A stretch of DNA of 64,000 nt from Bradyrhizobium sp. BTAi1. Its GTDB lineage: Bacteria; Pseudomonadota; Alphaproteobacteria; Rhizobiales; Xanthobacteraceae. Positions 9,587 to 18,586 of the stretch are shown one piece after another. The stretch covers positions 2,024,001 through 2,088,000 of the forward strand of contig NC_009485.1 in assembly GCF_000015165.1 (NCBI RefSeq), read 5' to 3'. The notes beneath the pieces were generated by a model that was not told the DNA's origin, searched no databases, and saw nothing but the letters and a program-made list of their open reading frames with translations. Both the position numbers and the translations under genes were made by a program. Each line of letters starts with the position of its first letter. Positions within the stretch are counted from its first letter, which is position 1.

Positions 9587-11254
9587 TCAGGCTTGCGCGA
9601 AAGCGAGCCCGCGGGCCTGAGAGACGGCGAACACATCCTGCGATGCAGCCCCTTCGCTCAACGCGAGCACCTCGCAGGATGATGCGTCGACGCTGGCGTG
9701 GCGGAAGATCGTCGGATCCGCCAGCAGCTGCTTGCCGCGACGCTCGGCCTGTGCCGCCAGATCCGAGGCCGCGTCGATGGCGACGCCGACCGCCGTCAGC
9801 GGCTTGGCCGGGCCGGCGCCAATCCGGCCGATATAAGCGGGTCCGCAGGCCAGACCCATCGCGGCTTTGACGGGACCGCCGAGCTCCGCGGCGAAGCGCT
9901 CGTTCAACCGGTCGAGCGCCACATCCATCGCCGCGCTCGCCGCGACGGCAGCGCGGCAGGCGGCGGCCAACTCGCCGTCGCGGCCGAACACCGCGATGAT
10001 GCCGCCGCCGGTCATGCCCGCGATCCAGCCGCCATGACTGGAGACCGCATCATGCGCTGCGTCGAGAAATGCGTTGAGCAGGAAGATCGCGTCATAGGCC
10101 GCGCGGCTCCGCGTCAGCACGGCGTGATCCTGCAGCTGGATGCGGAGTGCGGCGATCTGGCGCTCGATGCCGGCGGCGTCGATGTCGGGCTCGGCGACGG
10201 CGGCATCGCTGCGGGTCGCGAGGCGGGTGATGGTGAGCGAGGCGCTCGGCCTGATCTGGCAGGCCAGACGAATCCGGCTGTCGTCGGATCCCAAGAGGGC
10301 GCGCTCTGCTGCATTGGCGGGGGGCAAGGTGGCCGCGCTCTGCTCGATCCGGACACTGCAAGCGGTGCAGCGTCCGCGGCCGCCGCAGCCATCGCCATGG
10401 GCGACGCCGTTGCCATGGCTGATCTCGAGCAAGGTTGGTCCGATCGCCGTCTTGAGCGTCGGTCCGTTGACATAGGTCACCTCGATCTTCGGCGCGACGA
10501 CGAGGCGAAGCAGCCGCGCGACAAGCGCGGCGACGGCCGCCAACAGCACGATGCCGTAGCCCGCCAGGACGATCCACCGGACGCGCCCCAACGTGCTCTC
10601 GGCATCGCCCGACGGCCAGTGACCCAGGCTGCGGATCTGGGCCGCGACCGAGTCGTCCGCCATCAGCACGCCGGCAACGCGCGCCGAGGCGATCAGTCCG
10701 GCGATGGCCGCGATCGGCAAGGCGAGGGCGATGACTCCGAGCAGCGGCGCGAACCGCGCGTAGCCGGCGCGCGGCCGGAGCCATTGGTGCACCCCGAGAC
10801 AGCCATGGGCCCACAGCAGCACGATCAGCGCAACGTAGAAAGGGGCGCGCTCCGGCCACAGCTTCGCCAGCCGGTACAGCGTGTCATCGGTGACACCGAA
10901 CAGCATGGCGGCGCCGGCCGTATCGACCAGCGCGGGCAGCAGCAGGAGGGGGACGAGAATGCCGCTCAGGATTTCCGCAGCATCCGACCACGACATCCGC
11001 ACGGTCGCGCGGCGGGCCGTCAGGGCCAACGTCGCGCCGATGTGGCACGCCAGCGCCAAGGCCAGGATCGCGAGGCCAGCGGCTGAGTGCAGGAGAGCGT
11101 CGCGCCAATCCGCAATGCGGCCCATCGCCTCGAGCGATACCACTCCGACGGCGTCGGTGCCGAGCTCGACCAGCGCAACGGCAAAAAGCACCAGGCCGGA
11201 CCCGAGAGCCGACAGGCGCAGGGCCTGCGCAAATCGTTCGGCAGCTTGGCTCAC
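9587..11254 (-). CDS. Membrane protein with [2Fe-2S] ferredoxin domain and degenerate class III cyclase domain
   Basis: Encodes 555 aa. Residues 1 to about 245 hold several hydrophobic segments, probably six membrane passes. Residues about 255-345 form an adrenodoxin-type [2Fe-2S] domain with C-x5-C-x2-C (CGGRGRCTAC) and a later LACQI cysteine. Residues about 370-545 resemble a class III nucleotidyl cyclase catalytic domain (GGIIAVFG, then a VGVAIDAASDL segment). In active cyclases the first of these reads GDGxxAxFG and the second carries Asn and Arg. Here Asp is Gly, Asn is Asp and Arg is Asp, and I see no first metal-binding Asp. Cyclase activity is therefore doubtful; it may be a redox-sensing pseudo-cyclase. 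Confidence 0.75.
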   Translation of the reverse strand: MSQAAERFAQALRLSALGSGLVLFAVALVELGTDAVGVVSLEAMGRIADWRDALLHSAAGLAILALALACHIGATLALTARRATVRMSWSDAAEILSGILVPLLLLPALVDTAGAAMLFGVTDDTLYRLAKLWPERAPFYVALIVLLWAHGCLGVHQWLRPRAGYARFAPLLGVIALALPIAAIAGLIASARVAGVLMADDSVAAQIRSLGHWPSGDAESTLGRVRWIVLAGYGIVLLAAVAALVARLLRLVVAPKIEVTYVNGPTLKTAIGPTLLEISHGNGVAHGDGCGGRGRCTACSVRIEQSAATLPPANAAERALLGSDDSRIRLACQIRPSASLTITRLATRSDAAVAEPDIDAAGIERQIAALRIQLQDHAVLTRSRAAYDAIFLLNAFLDAAHDAVSSHGGWIAGMTGGGIIAVFGRDGELAAACRAAVAASAAMDVALDRLNERFAAELGGPVKAAMGLACGPAYIGRIGAGPAKPLTAVGVAIDAASDLAAQAERRGKQLLADPTIFRHASVDASSCEVLALSEGAASQDVFAVSQARGLAFAQA

Positions 11255-11553
11255 GAGGCGCGCCGCCTCGTCGCGAATGCGGCGGCAATCGGTTCGGGAC
11301 TGGCGTGGTCAAAGGCCATGGGCGCGACAAACAACCGGTGCGGTGCGGGTCAAAGGACGATCTCGATCACAATATGTGCGGCCAGCCATGCGTCACGTTC
11401 GACGATATTTCGTGTTGCCGGGAGACGAAAAATGCTCCTGCGGGGGCGGATCGGCCGCCACCGATATCTATTCCTTCCGATCGGGAGCGGATGCAAGCGC
11501 GGCCTTCGACTGGTCGTCGCGCTACCGTCAAGCCATCGCGGTCAAGCTGCGCC
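11255..11553. other. Intergenic stretch without a convincing gene
   Basis: About 300 nt lie between the ferredoxin-cyclase gene start and the thioesterase stop. Several ORFs cross it on both strands, but their translations show no recognisable motifs and they are antisense continuations of neighbouring genes. It presumably holds the promoter of the cyclase gene, which reads leftward. I see no clear operator or terminator. Confidence 0.4.
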
Positions 11554-12318
11554 TCAGGACCGCAAGCCTGTCTCGCGCAAGTCGTGCAGCAGGCTCGACG
11601 CGACCGCCTCCGCCTGGTCGGCGATGAAAAAGTGGTCGCCTGGGAACATTCTAACCACGCATGTGCCGCTCGTCTCGGACTGCCATCCACGAAGGGCCGC
11701 GATATCGGCGTCTTCATCATCCACACCACCATAAACGGCAATGGGCACCGCGAGCTTCCGGTTCCAAGACGGCTCATATGTTTCGCACGCACGGAAGTCG
11801 GCGCGGAGCAGCGGCAGCAGAAGCTCCATCAATTCGCGGGTGGCGAGGATTTCGGGAGGGGTAGCGCCGAGTTCCCGAAGATGCGCGATAAACTGGTCGT
11901 CCGGAACGGCATGCATCGGCGGAGACGAGCGCGGCACTCTTGGCCCGCCATGACCGGACACTGCCAGCAATTCCGGGAGCTGCGCGCCATATCGCGCGAG
12001 TTGATGACACGCTTCAAATCCGACCAGGCTGCCCATGCTGTGTCCGAACAGAACGTAACGGGCGTGGCTTCTGGAGGCGATCTCCCGGGCAAGCCCATCG
12101 GCAATCCGATCAATCCGATCCAACAATGGTTCGCTTCGTCGTGCGCCATGACCGGGATAGTCGATGCAGCAAACCTTTATCTCAGGAGGAAACAGCTTCT
12201 GCCAATTGGCGAACACACGTCCGCTTCCTCCAGCATAGGGCAAGCAATACAGATGAAGCGGCTCTTTGACGGAACCAGTGTGAGAGGTCGGCGCAGACGG
12301 TACGCCCAGCATCGACAT
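11554..12318 (-). CDS. Type II thioesterase (GrsT-like alpha/beta hydrolase)
   Basis: Encodes 254 aa. These stand-alone thioesterases remove wrong acyl groups from carrier proteins of nonribosomal peptide or polyketide synthases. Seen are the N-terminal LPYAGGSGRVFANW block, the nucleophile elbow GHSMGS (about residues 97-102), an acid region VDDEDAD and the catalytic His in PGDHFFI. The start at 12318 has AGGA 8 nt upstream. No synthase or carrier protein gene is in the window, so this is an orphan copy. A MATE exporter lies about 900 nt upstream on the other strand. Confidence 0.85.
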   Translation of the reverse strand: MSMLGVPSAPTSHTGSVKEPLHLYCLPYAGGSGRVFANWQKLFPPEIKVCCIDYPGHGARRSEPLLDRIDRIADGLAREIASRSHARYVLFGHSMGSLVGFEACHQLARYGAQLPELLAVSGHGGPRVPRSSPPMHAVPDDQFIAHLRELGATPPEILATRELMELLLPLLRADFRACETYEPSWNRKLAVPIAVYGGVDDEDADIAALRGWQSETSGTCVVRMFPGDHFFIADQAEAVASSLLHDLRETGLRS

Positions 12319-12714
12319 TGCATATTTCCTGAGATGATTTCTGCGGGCTGAGAGATCACCCTATAGTAGTTGGTTGCGTCGCGGACGTTAGAAAACGGGA
12401 CGGTGATTGATCAAAAAAAAGTTAGACCAACAATGCAACCATAAGTAGAGAATTGATTTCTCGCGGCATTGCTGGAGGTAAGATGGTCGTGTATAGGTCG
12501 AAATACAACAACGGTCTCGTTGCATCCGGTTCGACGGGCAAGCTCGATGTTGGCGAAGACGTCGCTCACGGATGTTGGCTGCATGACCAAGGCGATGCGG
12601 CTCCGGAATGTCCCGAATGTCGAAAACCTCGTCGGATTTTGCGCGAACCTCCTGCCGCGGCTGATCCGGCCGATCGATGAATTGTCCGTCGCGAATTGGC
12701 CGTCGGATCCGCAG
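12319..12714. other. AT-richer intergenic stretch
   Basis: Roughly 400 nt upstream of the thioesterase gene. The part from about 12360 to 12480 is clearly more AT-rich than the surroundings, including a run of eight A after TGATTGATC. It probably holds the thioesterase promoter. ORFs crossing it (12453 and 12469 rightward) show no recognisable protein features. The base composition suggests a junction of acquired DNA, but no repeats or transposase are visible here. Confidence 0.4.
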
Positions 12715-13200
12715 TCACTGCAGGCTGAGGGCCAGGCACACGACCGCTATCAGTGGCTCGATCTGCACCGATGGCTCGGTCTGCACAGATGTCTCGGCCT
12801 CCCCATGGATAAGCGGCTGCGCGATGCCGTCATCGTGTTCGAAAACGTTCCGGCCGCGGACGCGCCCGCAAAGCACGATGCAAAGAACAGGCACGATGCG
12901 AAGCGCAGCGGCGGCATCAATGTCGTTTCGTTCGGTCGTTTCGGGGCAGATGATCCGTTGTGTCTTGCCGTCGCTGGCGAGACAGGCCTCGGTCTCCGCC
13001 TGACCTTCGGCCGTCAGCGCTTCGATGCGCACGACCTCGCTCGTCTGCTTGACGACGTCGTTGAACTGATACGTGCCGTCGTTGCGGATCCCGAGCGACG
13101 GGAGAGCAGTTGTGGTCCGACCGTGAGCATCGCGGCCTACCGTGAAGCACGTTCTGATGCGAGGGAGGATGCTGTGCGCGCGGCATCGCGATGAGAACAT
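12715..13200 (-). CDS. Small hypothetical protein, doubtful
   Basis: A 161 aa frame starting at ATG 13200. Its middle part (GIRNDGTYQFNDVVKQTSEV, then TAEGQAETEACLASDGKTQRIICPE) has the codon pattern of a real gene in this GC-rich genome, with mostly G or C in third positions, and looks like a folded protein. A hydrophobic stretch follows (LRIVPVLCIVLC). I recognise no family. The start codon overlaps the proposed MATE start on the other strand, because ATG reads from both strands of CATG. It may be a real gene, a fragment, or chance. Confidence 0.3.
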   Translation of the reverse strand: MFSSRCRAHSILPRIRTCFTVGRDAHGRTTTALPSLGIRNDGTYQFNDVVKQTSEVVRIEALTAEGQAETEACLASDGKTQRIICPETTERNDIDAAAALRIVPVLCIVLCGRVRGRNVFEHDDGIAQPLIHGEAETSVQTEPSVQIEPLIAVVCLALSLQ

Positions 13201-14713
13201 GTCGATGGTCCGCACCGCGATAGCCAAGGCACAAATAGTAAAGGCACACATAGCCAGGATAAAAATAGCCAAGATAAAGATACCCAAGGCACAAGCCAGA
13301 GTCTCCCGAGCAACACCCGAGGCCCTGTCCGATGGGGTGCCCGAGCCGGTCGCGGCAGCTCCAGCGAAATCGCACCGGCCACCGCCGTCGCTGTGGTGGC
13401 CCATCCTGCGCTTCGCCCTTCCGCAAGGGGCCAGTGCGGCATTGCAACTGCTGTCGGGAACGGTGACCGCGGTTTATTTCGGCCAGCTCCTCGGCGTGTC
13501 CGCACTCGCCGCGGCATCGGTGTTCTTTCCGGTCTTCTTTCTCCTGATATCGTTCCTGATCGGCCTGATTTCAGGCGGCATCGTTCTTGTCGCGCGCGCT
13601 TACGGCGCCGGTGACATGCTGGCGGTCAAGGATGTCGCCGGAACGACGCTCTGTGCCAGCGTCTCGCTCAGTCTCGTCATGTCGATCATCGGCTACGCAT
13701 TTGTCCCGGAACTCCTTGGTGTCATGTCGACGCCGGCCGACATTCTCGCGTCGGCGATCGACTATGCGCGGATCACATTCGTATCCCTGCCAGCGCAGAT
13801 CATCCTGCTCTCCTATGTCTTTCTGCTCAGAGGGACGGGAGATGCGAAGACGCCGTTCATCCTGATGGCCGTCTTCTTCGGCATTTCCCTGCTGCTGATG
13901 CCCGCCTTGATCCTGGGGTGGGGCGGTCTGCCCAAACTCGGCGTGACCAGCGCGCCATGGGCCAGCATCGGGGCCACCGCGATCTCGCTGCCCGGACTGA
14001 TCCTGTATCTGCGCCGGAAGCAGCATCCGCTGGTCCTCGACGGCGAACTGATCCGGCGGCTGCGGATCAATCGCGAGGTGATCCGACCGTTTCTGGTGAT
14101 CGGCATTGCCGGTGGCATCCAGGCCACGGTGGCGTCGCTGGCCGAGGTGGCGGTCGTCACGCTGGTGAATTCGTTCGGATCGAACGCCACCGCGGCCTAT
14201 GGCGCCATCAACCAGGTGATCGGATATCTGGTCGTGCCGATGCAGGCGGTGGGGCTCGCGGCGAGCGTGATGGCGGCGCAGGCGATCGGAGCAAAGCGGC
14301 TTGGCCAGCCGCACCTCATCGCGCAAATCGCGGCGATCATGAATGTCCTGATCGGCGCGGTGAGCGTGGCGGGGCTGCTCGGCTTCGCGGACGGCATCCT
14401 GTCCTGGTTTGTCACCGACGCCACGACGTCGGCAGTCGCGGAGCGAGCCCTGCGCATGATGCTGTGGAGCTACATCCTGACCGGCATCTCGGACGTGCTC
14501 GCAGGCGTGATGCGCGCGTCAGGTACGGTGGCGTGGCCGACCCTGATCTCGCTGGGCGGGATTTGGCTGGTGCAGGTCCCCGTCGCGTATCTGCTGGCCG
14601 GAACAGCCGGGTTGGATGGCGTCTGGATGGGCTATTCTGCCGGCTTTCTCGCGGCGCTCCTCGCCCAATCGGCGTATTACGGCCTGGTCTGGCGGTCCCG
14701 CAAGATCGGGTGA
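13199..14713 (+). CDS. MATE family multidrug/metabolite efflux protein
   Basis: About 504 aa from ATG 13199. The core from about residue 60 onward has twelve hydrophobic segments and MATE features such as PQGASAALQLLSGTVTAVYFGQLLG in the first helix and repeated halves. MATE proteins export drugs or metabolites by Na+ or H+ antiport across the inner membrane. The N-terminal 55 residues or so are unusual: a basic tandem-repeat segment and a Pro/Ala-rich linker precede helix 1. The frame is open to 13142 and the start is uncertain (GTG 13142, ATG 13157, 13169, 13199 are possible). None has a well-spaced ribosome site, and a GGGAGG lies at 13163-13168. Confidence 0.85.
   Translation: MSMVRTAIAKAQIVKAHIARIKIAKIKIPKAQARVSRATPEALSDGVPEPVAAAPAKSHRPPPSLWWPILRFALPQGASAALQLLSGTVTAVYFGQLLGVSALAAASVFFPVFFLLISFLIGLISGGIVLVARAYGAGDMLAVKDVAGTTLCASVSLSLVMSIIGYAFVPELLGVMSTPADILASAIDYARITFVSLPAQIILLSYVFLLRGTGDAKTPFILMAVFFGISLLLMPALILGWGGLPKLGVTSAPWASIGATAISLPGLILYLRRKQHPLVLDGELIRRLRINREVIRPFLVIGIAGGIQATVASLAEVAVVTLVNSFGSNATAAYGAINQVIGYLVVPMQAVGLAASVMAAQAIGAKRLGQPHLIAQIAAIMNVLIGAVSVAGLLGFADGILSWFVTDATTSAVAERALRMMLWSYILTGISDVLAGVMRASGTVAWPTLISLGGIWLVQVPVAYLLAGTAGLDGVWMGYSAGFLAALLAQSAYYGLVWRSRKIG
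13222..13298 (+). repeat. Five tandem copies of a 15-bp repeat
   Basis: Five imperfect copies of a 15-bp unit, each beginning ATA and of the form ATAGCCAAGGCACAA, run from 13222 to about 13296. Because 15 is divisible by three, they add five-residue repeats (IAKAQ, IVKAH, IARIK, IAKIK, IPKAQ) to the N-terminus of the MATE frame. Slippage would change protein length without frameshift. Confidence 0.8.
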
Positions 14714-15163
14714 CTTCTCTTTCTCTCCAGAGCAGGCCCACGCCGGCCTCACCTCCTGCGCCGCAGCAAGCTACCGCGAGACGCGCTGTCGTCATTCTGC
14801 ATGGCAGTGATTGGCGTGTACGCGCGCACGCCAGTCACCGCCGCCGCGGTCTGCTGGCGACGCCGATCAGCCCGGCCGCAAATGCTGGTGACGGGCATGG
14901 CGGTGATGTGCAATCTGCGGCCTGTGATAGGAGACCGGCCTCGGCCCGGCTCCGGAGAGAGTTGAGAGCGTGGTCGAAGCGATCGAGCGCATGGATCGAA
15001 AGCCGCTGGCGGCGATCGCGGGGGGAGAGCCGATGGGCGTCGCGGCTGGTCGAGGTCGCGCCCGATCTCTGCCTGTGAGGTCGTCCGCATCGTGGTCTCT
15101 GCCGGGGCGAACAGCTGAAGTCGCCGGGACATCGCGACAATCGAGAGAAGTTGGAGAGCTGCC
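14714..15163. other. Intergenic region between MATE and aldehyde dehydrogenase genes
   Basis: About 450 nt with no convincing gene. It contains a strong inverted repeat at 14807-14838 (listed separately). The rest is GC-rich and should hold the promoter of the aldehyde dehydrogenase gene, but I can identify no clear promoter elements. A 65-codon frame at 14970-15167 has no recognisable features. Confidence 0.4.
14807..14838 (+). terminator. Hairpin after the MATE gene, possible terminator
   Basis: Arms GTGATTGGCGTG (14807-14818) and CACGCCAGTCAC (14827-14838) pair at 11 of 12 positions around an 8-nt loop. There is no U tract, so this is not a classical intrinsic terminator; it could stabilise the 3' end or assist termination. 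Confidence 0.4.
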
Positions 15164-16624
15164 ATGAATGCCAATGTGAAACTGCCTGCCGCAAAGGGTG
15201 TCTTCATCGACAACAAATGGCAGCCCGCGCAATCCGGTCGTACCATTGCGATGCTGGCACCGGCGACCGGACAGGTGATTGCCTCGATCGCGGCTGGCGA
15301 TGCGGCGGACATTGATCTCGCCGTCGCGGCGGCGCGCCGCGCGCTCGAAGGATCGTGGGGGCGGCTTGCTGCGGTCGAGCGCGGGCGGCTGCTGTCGAAG
15401 CTGGGCCGGCTCGTCGAGGACCATGCGGAGGAGCTGGCGAAGCTCGAGGCCGCCGACACCGGCAAGCCGATGAAGCAGGCCAGAGCGGACGTGGTCGCGG
15501 TGGCGCGCTACTTCGAATATTATGGCGGCGCCGCCGACAAGGTTCATGGCGACACCATTCCATTCCTTGACGGCTTCTTCGTCACGACGGTCTATGAGCC
15601 GCTCGGCGTCACCGGCCACATCATTCCCTGGAACTATCCGGGACAGATGTTCGGCCGCACCGTTGCGCCGGCGCTGGCGATGGGCAACGCCACGGTGATC
15701 AAGCCCGCCGAAGAGGCCTGCCTGGTGCCGCTGCGGCTCGCGGAGTTGGCCGCGGAGGCTGGCTTCCCGGCCGGCGCGATCAATGTCGTGCCGGGTCTCG
15801 GCGAAGAGGCTGGCGCAGCCTTGTCGGCGCATGATGGCATCGACTTCATCTCGTTCACCGGCAGCCCGGAGGTCGGCACTCTGGTACAGACGGCGGCCGC
15901 CAAGAACCATATCGGCTGCACGCTGGAACTCGGCGGCAAGTCGCCGCAGATCGTGTTCGCTGACGCCGATCTCGAAGCGGCGCTGACCTCCGTTGCTGCG
16001 GCCATCGTGCAGAATGCCGGGCAGACCTGCTCGGCCGGCTCGCGCGTGCTTGTCGAGCGCACGATCTGGGATCGCTTCCTGGCCGATCTCACGCTGCGGT
16101 TCGAAAAGATCACGGCTGGCACGCCGGAGATGGATCTCGATCTCGGCCCGGTCATCAGTGCGGTCCAGAAGACGCGCATCGAGAGCATGCTGGCGCGCGC
16201 GGAAAGCGGCGGCGCCAGGCGCGTGGCCTCGGGCAGGATCGCCGAGGGCGTCCCGAGCGAGGGCTTCTACGTTGCTCCGGCGCTTTACCAGCACGTCGCG
16301 CGCGACTCCGAACTGGCACGCGAGGAGGTGTTCGGTCCGGTGCTGGCAGCGATGCCATTCGATGACGAGGCCGACGCGATCAGGCTCGCCAATGCCACCG
16401 ATTTCGGCCTGGTCGCCGGCGTCTGGTCGGGCGACGGCTCGCGCGCCATGCGCGTGGCGCGCAAGGTTCGGGTCGGTCAGATGTTCGTCAATGGCTATGG
16501 CGCCGGCGGCGGCATCGAGCTGCCGTTCGGCGGCATGAAGCGCTCCGGCCACGGCCGCGAGAAGGGTTTTGAGGCGCTGTACGAGCTTGCGGCGATGAAG
16601 ACCCTGATCGTCAAGCACGGTTAG
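15164..16624 (+). CDS. NAD(P)-dependent aldehyde dehydrogenase
   Basis: Encodes 486 aa, the usual length for the ALDH superfamily. It oxidises an aldehyde to the acid with NAD(P)+. Visible motifs are IPWNYPGQMF (Asn of the oxyanion hole), ISFTGSPEVG (cofactor loop), LELGGKSPQIV (general base Glu) and NAGQTCSAGSR with the nucleophilic Cys, and the C-terminal PFGGMKRSGHGREKG. Substrate cannot be told; gamma-aminobutyraldehyde, betaine and phenylacetaldehyde subfamilies look alike at this level. GGAGAG lies 7 nt before the start. It appears monocistronic. Confidence 0.92.
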   Translation: MNANVKLPAAKGVFIDNKWQPAQSGRTIAMLAPATGQVIASIAAGDAADIDLAVAAARRALEGSWGRLAAVERGRLLSKLGRLVEDHAEELAKLEAADTGKPMKQARADVVAVARYFEYYGGAADKVHGDTIPFLDGFFVTTVYEPLGVTGHIIPWNYPGQMFGRTVAPALAMGNATVIKPAEEACLVPLRLAELAAEAGFPAGAINVVPGLGEEAGAALSAHDGIDFISFTGSPEVGTLVQTAAAKNHIGCTLELGGKSPQIVFADADLEAALTSVAAAIVQNAGQTCSAGSRVLVERTIWDRFLADLTLRFEKITAGTPEMDLDLGPVISAVQKTRIESMLARAESGGARRVASGRIAEGVPSEGFYVAPALYQHVARDSELAREEVFGPVLAAMPFDDEADAIRLANATDFGLVAGVWSGDGSRAMRVARKVRVGQMFVNGYGAGGGIELPFGGMKRSGHGREKGFEALYELAAMKTLIVKHG

Positions 16625-16730
16625 CGCTGCCGGACCGCAGCTCCGAACATCCGCCGGGCGGACGTCACGATGAACATCGCCCGGCAGCATTGTCGTCCGC
16701 AAGGCGTGGCGTGAGCCGGTTGCGCGACCA

Positions 16731-17588
16731 TCAGGACGGCAGGTTGTCGTCCTGGCGTGATGCTGACCGCATGGGCGACTGCCGTCGGTGTTTTGACAGG
16801 GCGATCGTTGCGTCACCGGCCAGCGCGGTGCCCTTCGCCGACGCCAGCAGCGCGCGGGTGTAGGGATGCGATGGACGGTCCAGCACGTCAGCGGCCGGGG
16901 CACATTCGAGGATCTCGCCGCGGTACATCACGGCAATTCGGTCGGCCAAATACTCAACCACCGCCACATCGTGGGTAATGAACAGGAAGGCCAGGCCGCG
17001 CCGTTCCTGGAGGTTCGATAGCAGGTTCAGAATCTGCGCCTGGACAGATAGATCGAGGGCAGAAACCGCCTCATCGCAAATCAGGAGCGAAGGTGAGCAG
17101 GCCAGGGCACGGGCAATACTCAGCCGTTGACGTTGACCGCCCGACAATTCGTGGGGATAGCGATCGAGGAGGGCGGCCGACAAGCCGACATCCTCAAGCA
17201 GCCGTTCCGGCGCAGGCGAGTCTTGCTCGCCGCGCAGTGACCTCAGCGGCTCCAACAGAATCCGTCTGACGGTGAAACGCGGATCGAAGGCGGCACCGCT
17301 GTCCTGGAGCACCATGCCGAGCCGTCGCCTCTGCGCCCGGGAGCGGGCTCCCGCCGCGGCGGCCAACGGCTCGCCGTTCAGAGCGATCCGGCCTGCACGA
17401 TTCGGGATCATGCCCATCACGGCACGAGCAAGGGTGGACTTGCCAGAACCCGATTCTCCGATGATCGCCAGCACCTCCCTCGCTTGAAGTTGGAACGAGA
17501 CCTGACGCACGGCCCGCACCAGTCCGCGCGGTCCATCGAATGTCACGTCGAGCTGGTCGACCGAGAGCAAAGGTGGCAGGCCGCTCAT
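16731..17588 (-). CDS. Oligopeptide-type ABC transporter ATP-binding protein (OppF-like)
   Basis: About 285 aa starting at ATG 17588, where its ATG overlaps the TGA of the preceding ATPase gene (ATGA). Walker A GESGSGKS, signature LSGGQRQR and Walker B LLICDEAVSALD are intact, and the HPYTRALL segment near the end is typical of OppD/F proteins. It supplies energy for import together with the neighbouring ATPase. The frame is open well upstream of 17588, but that part is antisense to the OppD gene and lacks family similarity. It is the last gene of the eight-gene leftward operon. Confidence 0.88.
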   Translation of the reverse strand: MSGLPPLLSVDQLDVTFDGPRGLVRAVRQVSFQLQAREVLAIIGESGSGKSTLARAVMGMIPNRAGRIALNGEPLAAAAGARSRAQRRRLGMVLQDSGAAFDPRFTVRRILLEPLRSLRGEQDSPAPERLLEDVGLSAALLDRYPHELSGGQRQRLSIARALACSPSLLICDEAVSALDLSVQAQILNLLSNLQERRGLAFLFITHDVAVVEYLADRIAVMYRGEILECAPAADVLDRPSHPYTRALLASAKGTALAGDATIALSKHRRQSPMRSASRQDDNLPS

Positions 17589-18586
17589 GTTGCTTGCTCC
17601 GCATTGATCCCGCGCTCGGCAACCGCGTGGCAAGCCACATGCCCGTCCGCCGCCACAAGCATCTGCGGACTTTCGCGCTCGCAGCGCTCGCGGACCAGCG
17701 GGCAACGGGGGGCGAACGAGCAGCCTCGGCCGTGCTCGCCGGGGAGCGGTGGTGCACCGGCGAGCTCCCGCAGGATCTGCCGGCGGCCTCTCTCGGCGCG
17801 GCGCAGCGGGCGAGCTTCCACCAGCGCGCGGCTGTACGGATGCAGCAGAGAATGAGGTATCGCGGAAGCGCTGCGTGCTTCCACCCCTTCTCCAGCATAC
17901 ATCACGAGCACCCGGTCCGCCCATCGCGCAACCAGGCCGAGATCGTGCGTAATGAGCACCACGGCCATCCGGTTGCGATCCTGTATGTCGCGCAGCAACG
18001 CCAGGATCTCGTGTTGCACCGTGGCGTCGAGAGCTGTCGTAGGTTCGTCCGCAATCAGCACATCGGGCTGATTGGCAATGGCCATCGCAATCATGACCCG
18101 TTGCCGCATTCCGCCCGAGAGGCGGTGGGGGTATTCGTCCAGCATCCGCGCGGACGACGGCAGCCGAACTTGCTCCAAGAGCGTCGCCGCCTCGGCGCGT
18201 GCCGCTGCTCGGCCAACTGCGCGGTGCGCCAGGATGGCATCGATCAGGTGATCGCCGACCGTCAGCGTCGGATTGAGGGCGGCGCTCGGGTCCTGGAAAA
18301 CCATGCTGATCCGATCGCCGCGCAACGCACGAACCTCCCGCTCCGGCAGGCCGGACAGCGAACGTCCGAGCAGTTCGATGCGCCCCGCAACGATCTGCGC
18401 CGTCTCGGGCAACAGCCCAATCAGCGACAATGCGCTGATCGACTTGCCACAGCCGGACTCACCGACGACGGCCAAGGTCTCCCCGGCAAGCACCTCCAGA
18501 TCGAGCCCACGAACCACCTCGGCTCGCGCAGAGCCGTGCCGGAACGCCACGCGCAAATTCCGTACGGAGAGAACGGTTGCGGTCAT
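17585..18586 (-). CDS. Oligopeptide-type ABC transporter ATP-binding protein (OppD-like)
   Basis: Encodes 333 aa. Walker A GESGCGKS, Q-loop MVFQDPSAALNP, signature LSGGMRQRV, Walker B LIADEPTTALD and H-loop LITHDLGLVA are all present. The C-terminal extension has the Cys-rich GCSFAPRCPLVRERC motif seen in OppD/DppD proteins, which may bind an iron-sulfur cluster. It overlaps its neighbours at both ends by 4 nt. It probably forms a heterodimer with the OppF-like protein. Confidence 0.9.
   Translation of the reverse strand: MTATVLSVRNLRVAFRHGSARAEVVRGLDLEVLAGETLAVVGESGCGKSISALSLIGLLPETAQIVAGRIELLGRSLSGLPEREVRALRGDRISMVFQDPSAALNPTLTVGDHLIDAILAHRAVGRAAARAEAATLLEQVRLPSSARMLDEYPHRLSGGMRQRVMIAMAIANQPDVLIADEPTTALDATVQHEILALLRDIQDRNRMAVVLITHDLGLVARWADRVLVMYAGEGVEARSASAIPHSLLHPYSRALVEARPLRRAERGRRQILRELAGAPPLPGEHGRGCSFAPRCPLVRERCERESPQMLVAADGHVACHAVAERGINAEQAT

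Noticed and set aside
11305..12351. Rightward 348-codon open frame over the thioesterase gene
   Set aside because: The leftward frame has the complete thioesterase motifs (GHSMGS, GDH); this one has none.
12469..13194. Rightward 241-codon open frame upstream of the MATE gene
   Set aside because: Its codon pattern and composition look like a mirror of the leftward candidate gene at 12715-13200; no motifs.
14867..16903. Leftward 678-codon open frame
   Set aside because: Antisense to the aldehyde dehydrogenase gene and its flanks; no motifs.
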